From assembly GCA_963920765.1 (NCBI GenBank), contig OY987246.1, positions 8,558,501 to 8,622,500 on the forward strand: 64,000 bases of DNA, given 5' to 3'. Position numbers and translations under genes: made by a program. Positions within the stretch are counted from its first letter, which is position 1; every line of letters begins with the position of its first letter. The DNA is from Ulota crispa. Its lineage: Eukaryota; Streptophyta; Bryopsida; Orthotrichales; Orthotrichaceae. Below are positions 61,539 through 64,000 of the stretch, piece by piece. Below the pieces are notes generated by a model, which saw nothing but the letters and a program-made list of their open reading frames with translations, had not been told where the DNA came from and ran no database searches.

Positions 61539-62656
61539 TCAAGTAACAACAGGAGTAGCTGGAGTAGCTGGTGCTGGCAAGCGACCCACAGCATCAATTC
61601 TCTCTCGCAGCCTCGGTGCTGGTCGAGCAGGCTGTGGAAGCAGACGACCCTTCTTTTCAAACCACTCCGGAGTAAGCAGCGCTCGAAGGCCCAGGTGGTT
61701 ATAGTGCACTTTTTTCACACTTCCTCCTGCTGCTTCAATTGCTGATTTAGCACGGTCTGACACTCTGCTCACCTGTTACAATACAGATGAAACCATACTC
61801 AGATCAATGAACTCAAACATCACATGCAAAAAACCTCAATTACAAATTAACAACCTTTACATCCAAGACATGTCATTACAACAGCAGTAGGTATCAGACC
61901 TCAAAAAACTTGATCTGTAAGTGGATTTTTATCCATACAAAACAGCATGATAGATATTGGTGGATACAACAAGCGTTTCGAAACCACATGGAATGAAAAA
62001 GGATCGAAAACTATGAAGGATTCTACGATTTTCTCTTCCAGTATAAAATAATCAAAAAAGGTTAAGATAGTCTTTAATGGATCCAACTATGTGGTCAACA
62101 CCTGAAGCATGAGTAGTTTCTCTTCATTTTTGAAATATTTTATTTTTAAATAGAATTTTCATTCATCATACAATAGTAAGGTCCCACACTCACCGAAATA
62201 TCACTCGTGAATATAAACTGAAGACATAAGAATAAAGAAGAGTGCTGCCAAAATGATATTGCAATGAGAACAGCTTGATGTCTCATATTGCGTTACAAGT
62301 GAGAAAAGCAGCCCTAGATTTGAAAAGAGAATCAGACCTCAATGTGCAAGGGGAGAGAAAAGTTTTCAGCCCCTCGTCCTAGTAACTTGACACCATCCTT
62401 CGTTTTCTTCCCTACAGCACCTGCATCCTGCACAAACACATATATTGCAATTTAAGAAAATCTCTCAGAATTTAGACTGTTTTGTTCGGACACTTCAAAA
62501 AAAAAACCAGATCACTGAATAATTCTTGGCAGCAAAAAAAATCCACTGAAACATGAAGTCTATGATCTTTACCTTCAGAGTTTTCATGGTAATCAGCTGC
62601 GAGGTATCAATGCGGCCTTCTTTCGCCAGCTCAGCGATGGTGTTCAAGTTGACCTC
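61539..62656 (-). CDS. Mitochondrial ribosomal protein uL15 (C-terminal part; 5' exons beyond the window)
   Basis: Large-subunit protein of the mitochondrial ribosome, nuclear-encoded. Three exons in phase 0: 62656-62573 (EVNLNTIAELAKEGRIDTSQ and LITMKTLK), 62427-62338 (DAGAVGKKTKDGVKLLGRG and LPLHIE), 61772-61539 (VSRVSDRAKSAIEAAGGSVK, GLRALLTPEWFEKKGRLLP and RIDAVGRLPAP, then stop). This gives the last 135 residues. The C-terminal extension with PEWFEKKGRLLP is what I know from plant mitochondrial L15 (AT5G64670 type) and is absent from plastid L15. The basic Gly-rich N-terminal half is not in this window: the intron upstream of 62656 runs at least 1.3 kb to the window edge and is filled with MITEs. 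Confidence 0.88.
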
Positions 62657-62793
62657 CTGCACTTGAAAAAACAGTTGCTATATCTTTACCATGCTTTTTT
62701 AGGGTTTAGCTCCAATTCTAACTTCACTAAGTACAAGCGTTTTTAGAGACATTCTGCAAACAAGAATTTGAATAAGTTTTAGTAACTTTTGTA
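62657..62793 (-). other. Start of a long uL15m intron
   Basis: Acceptor TTTCAAGTGCAG lies just upstream of the exon at 62656. The intron continues through the nested MITEs to beyond 64000. Confidence 0.6.
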
Positions 62794-63685
62794 CTCCCTC
62801 TGTCCCTAATCAGACACATTTCTTGTACCACTAAAAAGCTCTCCCTTTTGCTGATTTCAAATGCTGAGAAAGCGTTTGTCATGTTCAATGATCTCATGGG
62901 GACAAATTAAGTGATTAGGGAGCATTCCTCTCTTAATAAGCTTGGCCTTGCCCATATGAGGTACCATTGTTGGTACTAATCTTTAAATCATCCATAATGA
63001 GAAGCTAGCAACATGCACAAATATGGTATTTTTTGCATGGAATTTGGGTGCCCAAACGGCAACATCAAAGCTAGAGATTTTGCATACATTTGGTAGTATA
63101 ATGATTCTAGAATGCATGTGTCATTAGCACAAAGACTAAAATAATGAAGAGTTGGCAGCATTCACAAACTGACTACGCACAAATATGGTACTTTATGCAT
63201 GGAATTTGGGTGCCCAAAAGGCGACATAAATATTGGAAACTTTATATACATTTGATAGATGATATATCAATTCTAGAATGCATGTGTCCACTAGCACAAA
63301 GACTAAAAACACAATTAAGGTAGGAACACCCATAAGCATTAATGTCCCCATAACCATCACCTCTAAAATCTTGAAAAATCTGTAGAAGTAACTACATGTA
63401 ATTACAAGGATGTACAACATGTGAACATGAAACCTTAGTGTTGGATATGGGTACAATGGCAGTTTGCTCTTTAAAAATTCACAACTTATTCTCAAAGTAT
63501 CCAAATAATACATTTGAAAGTGCAAATTCATTATTTTTTTGTTGCTAACGGGATCTTATAATTTGCTAGATGTTTATTAATAGTCATCGTGTTCTAAACC
63601 CTTAAACTAAGGCTTATGGGTGCTCCTACCTTAATCCTTTGCAATGAAGCTTTTTAGACGTTTTTAGAGGGACAGACAGAGGGAG
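62794..63685. mobile_element. CTCCCTCCGT-type MITE with internal duplication and a nested MITE
   Basis: It begins CTCCCTCTGTCCCTAATCAG and ends TTTTTAGAGGGACAGACAGAGGGAG, flanked by TA on both sides. It is homologous to 60688-61106, but a segment around 63000-63130 is repeated at about 63165-63310 and another MITE (63315-63634) sits inside. It lies in an intron of the uL15m gene. Confidence 0.9.
63315..63634 (+). mobile_element. AAGGTAGGA-type MITE, subfamily A, nested
   Basis: It begins AAGGTAGGAACACCCATAAG and ends GGCTTATGGGTGCTCCTACCTT, with TTAA at both edges. It is homologous to 44124-44449. It interrupts the MITE 62794-63685 and is therefore younger than it. Confidence 0.92.
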
Positions 63686-63686
63686 T

Positions 63687-64000
63687 AAGGTAGCAGCATC
63701 CATAAGCATTGCGTCCCCGTGCCCGTCACCTGACAGTGGCAGGGCTAATCAATAAAAAAACAAATGGTTGTGGGTGATTGAGTGATGGTTATGGGTGATG
63801 AAGTGATGGTTGTGGGTGACTAGCATGAGGTTTTGAGTACCCATCTCACCATTTAAGAACCAACAAGCCTTGTGATTAGCATCTCTTACACATGGTTCCT
63901 ACAATTTCAGTGATTTTGGACTTTGAAAAATCTTTGTGAACAAATGCTTGCAGTTGGAACCTTGAAATTGATGCCAATATTTTTGGTTTCCATTTCCTAA
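63687..64000 (-). mobile_element. AAGGTAGGA-type MITE, subfamily B, cut by the window edge
   Basis: It begins AAGGTAGCAGCATCCATAAG, directly after the preceding element. Its interior is the reverse complement of 39900-40331 and 40376-40807 (GATTTTGGACTTTGAAAAA, TGAACAAATGCTTGCA). It carries three copies of a GTGATGGTTRTGGGTGA unit. Confidence 0.85.

Noticed and set aside
1-64000. CRISPR array, bacterial operons, tRNA or rRNA genes
   Set aside because: The DNA is plant nuclear; the tandem repeats have no spacers, and I found no tRNA B-box with matching arms or rRNA sequence.

Overview
The window is nuclear DNA of a land plant. The genes are split by many GT-AG introns of roughly 100-700 bases, the first gene is the plant-type membrane calpain DEK1, and the other recognisable products are plant plastid, mitochondrial and chromatin proteins. 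A WASHC3-like gene suggests a non-seed lineage (bryophyte, lycophyte or fern), since flowering plants are generally thought to lack the WASH complex. I cannot name the species.

Layout, left to right. A MITE end and the DEK1 leader (1-1142) precede a complete 30-exon DEK1 gene on the plus strand (1143-14421, 2155 aa). A repeat-bearing spacer follows. On the minus strand come a plastid-type gene of the AT3G49140-like family (18985-24506, 662 aa), a spacer dense in non-autonomous inverted-repeat elements (25-30 kb), a DUF1997 plastid gene (30332-31647, 240 aa), an unrecognised small gene with a basic glycine-rich tail (34918-36537, 147 aa) and a short WASHC3/CCDC53-like gene (36897-37990, 88 aa). 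At 42.4 kb there is a LORELEI-like (LLG) exon without the usual ends. On the plus strand is a complete JMJ30/KDM8 JmjC gene (53252-56873, 416 aa). The right edge holds the last three visible exons of mitochondrial ribosomal protein uL15m (minus strand, 5' part outside the window).

The most unusual segment is 38.3-53.7 kb. The promoter, first coding exon and part of intron 1 of JMJ30 (52.26-53.72 kb) also occur as an inverted copy at 38.33-39.89 kb, where they point toward the WASHC3-like gene. Directly against the intact promoter lies a 5-kb tandem array of an 18-bp unit. Almost every unit contains a consensus-like 5' splice site (AAGGTAAGAA), and five of its six reading frames are stop-free, which explains the very long but meaningless reading frames there.

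The rest is a mosaic of small terminal-inverted-repeat elements of at least four families (CCCCTAA termini, AAGGTAGGA termini, Stowaway-like CTCCCTCCGT termini, and GGTGCAC foldbacks), several of them nested or inside introns. The genes do not form a pathway. They are independent housekeeping or developmental genes, and the visible interplay is between promoters, introns and mobile elements. All gene models were made by eye from splice signals, phase agreement and remembered family sequences.
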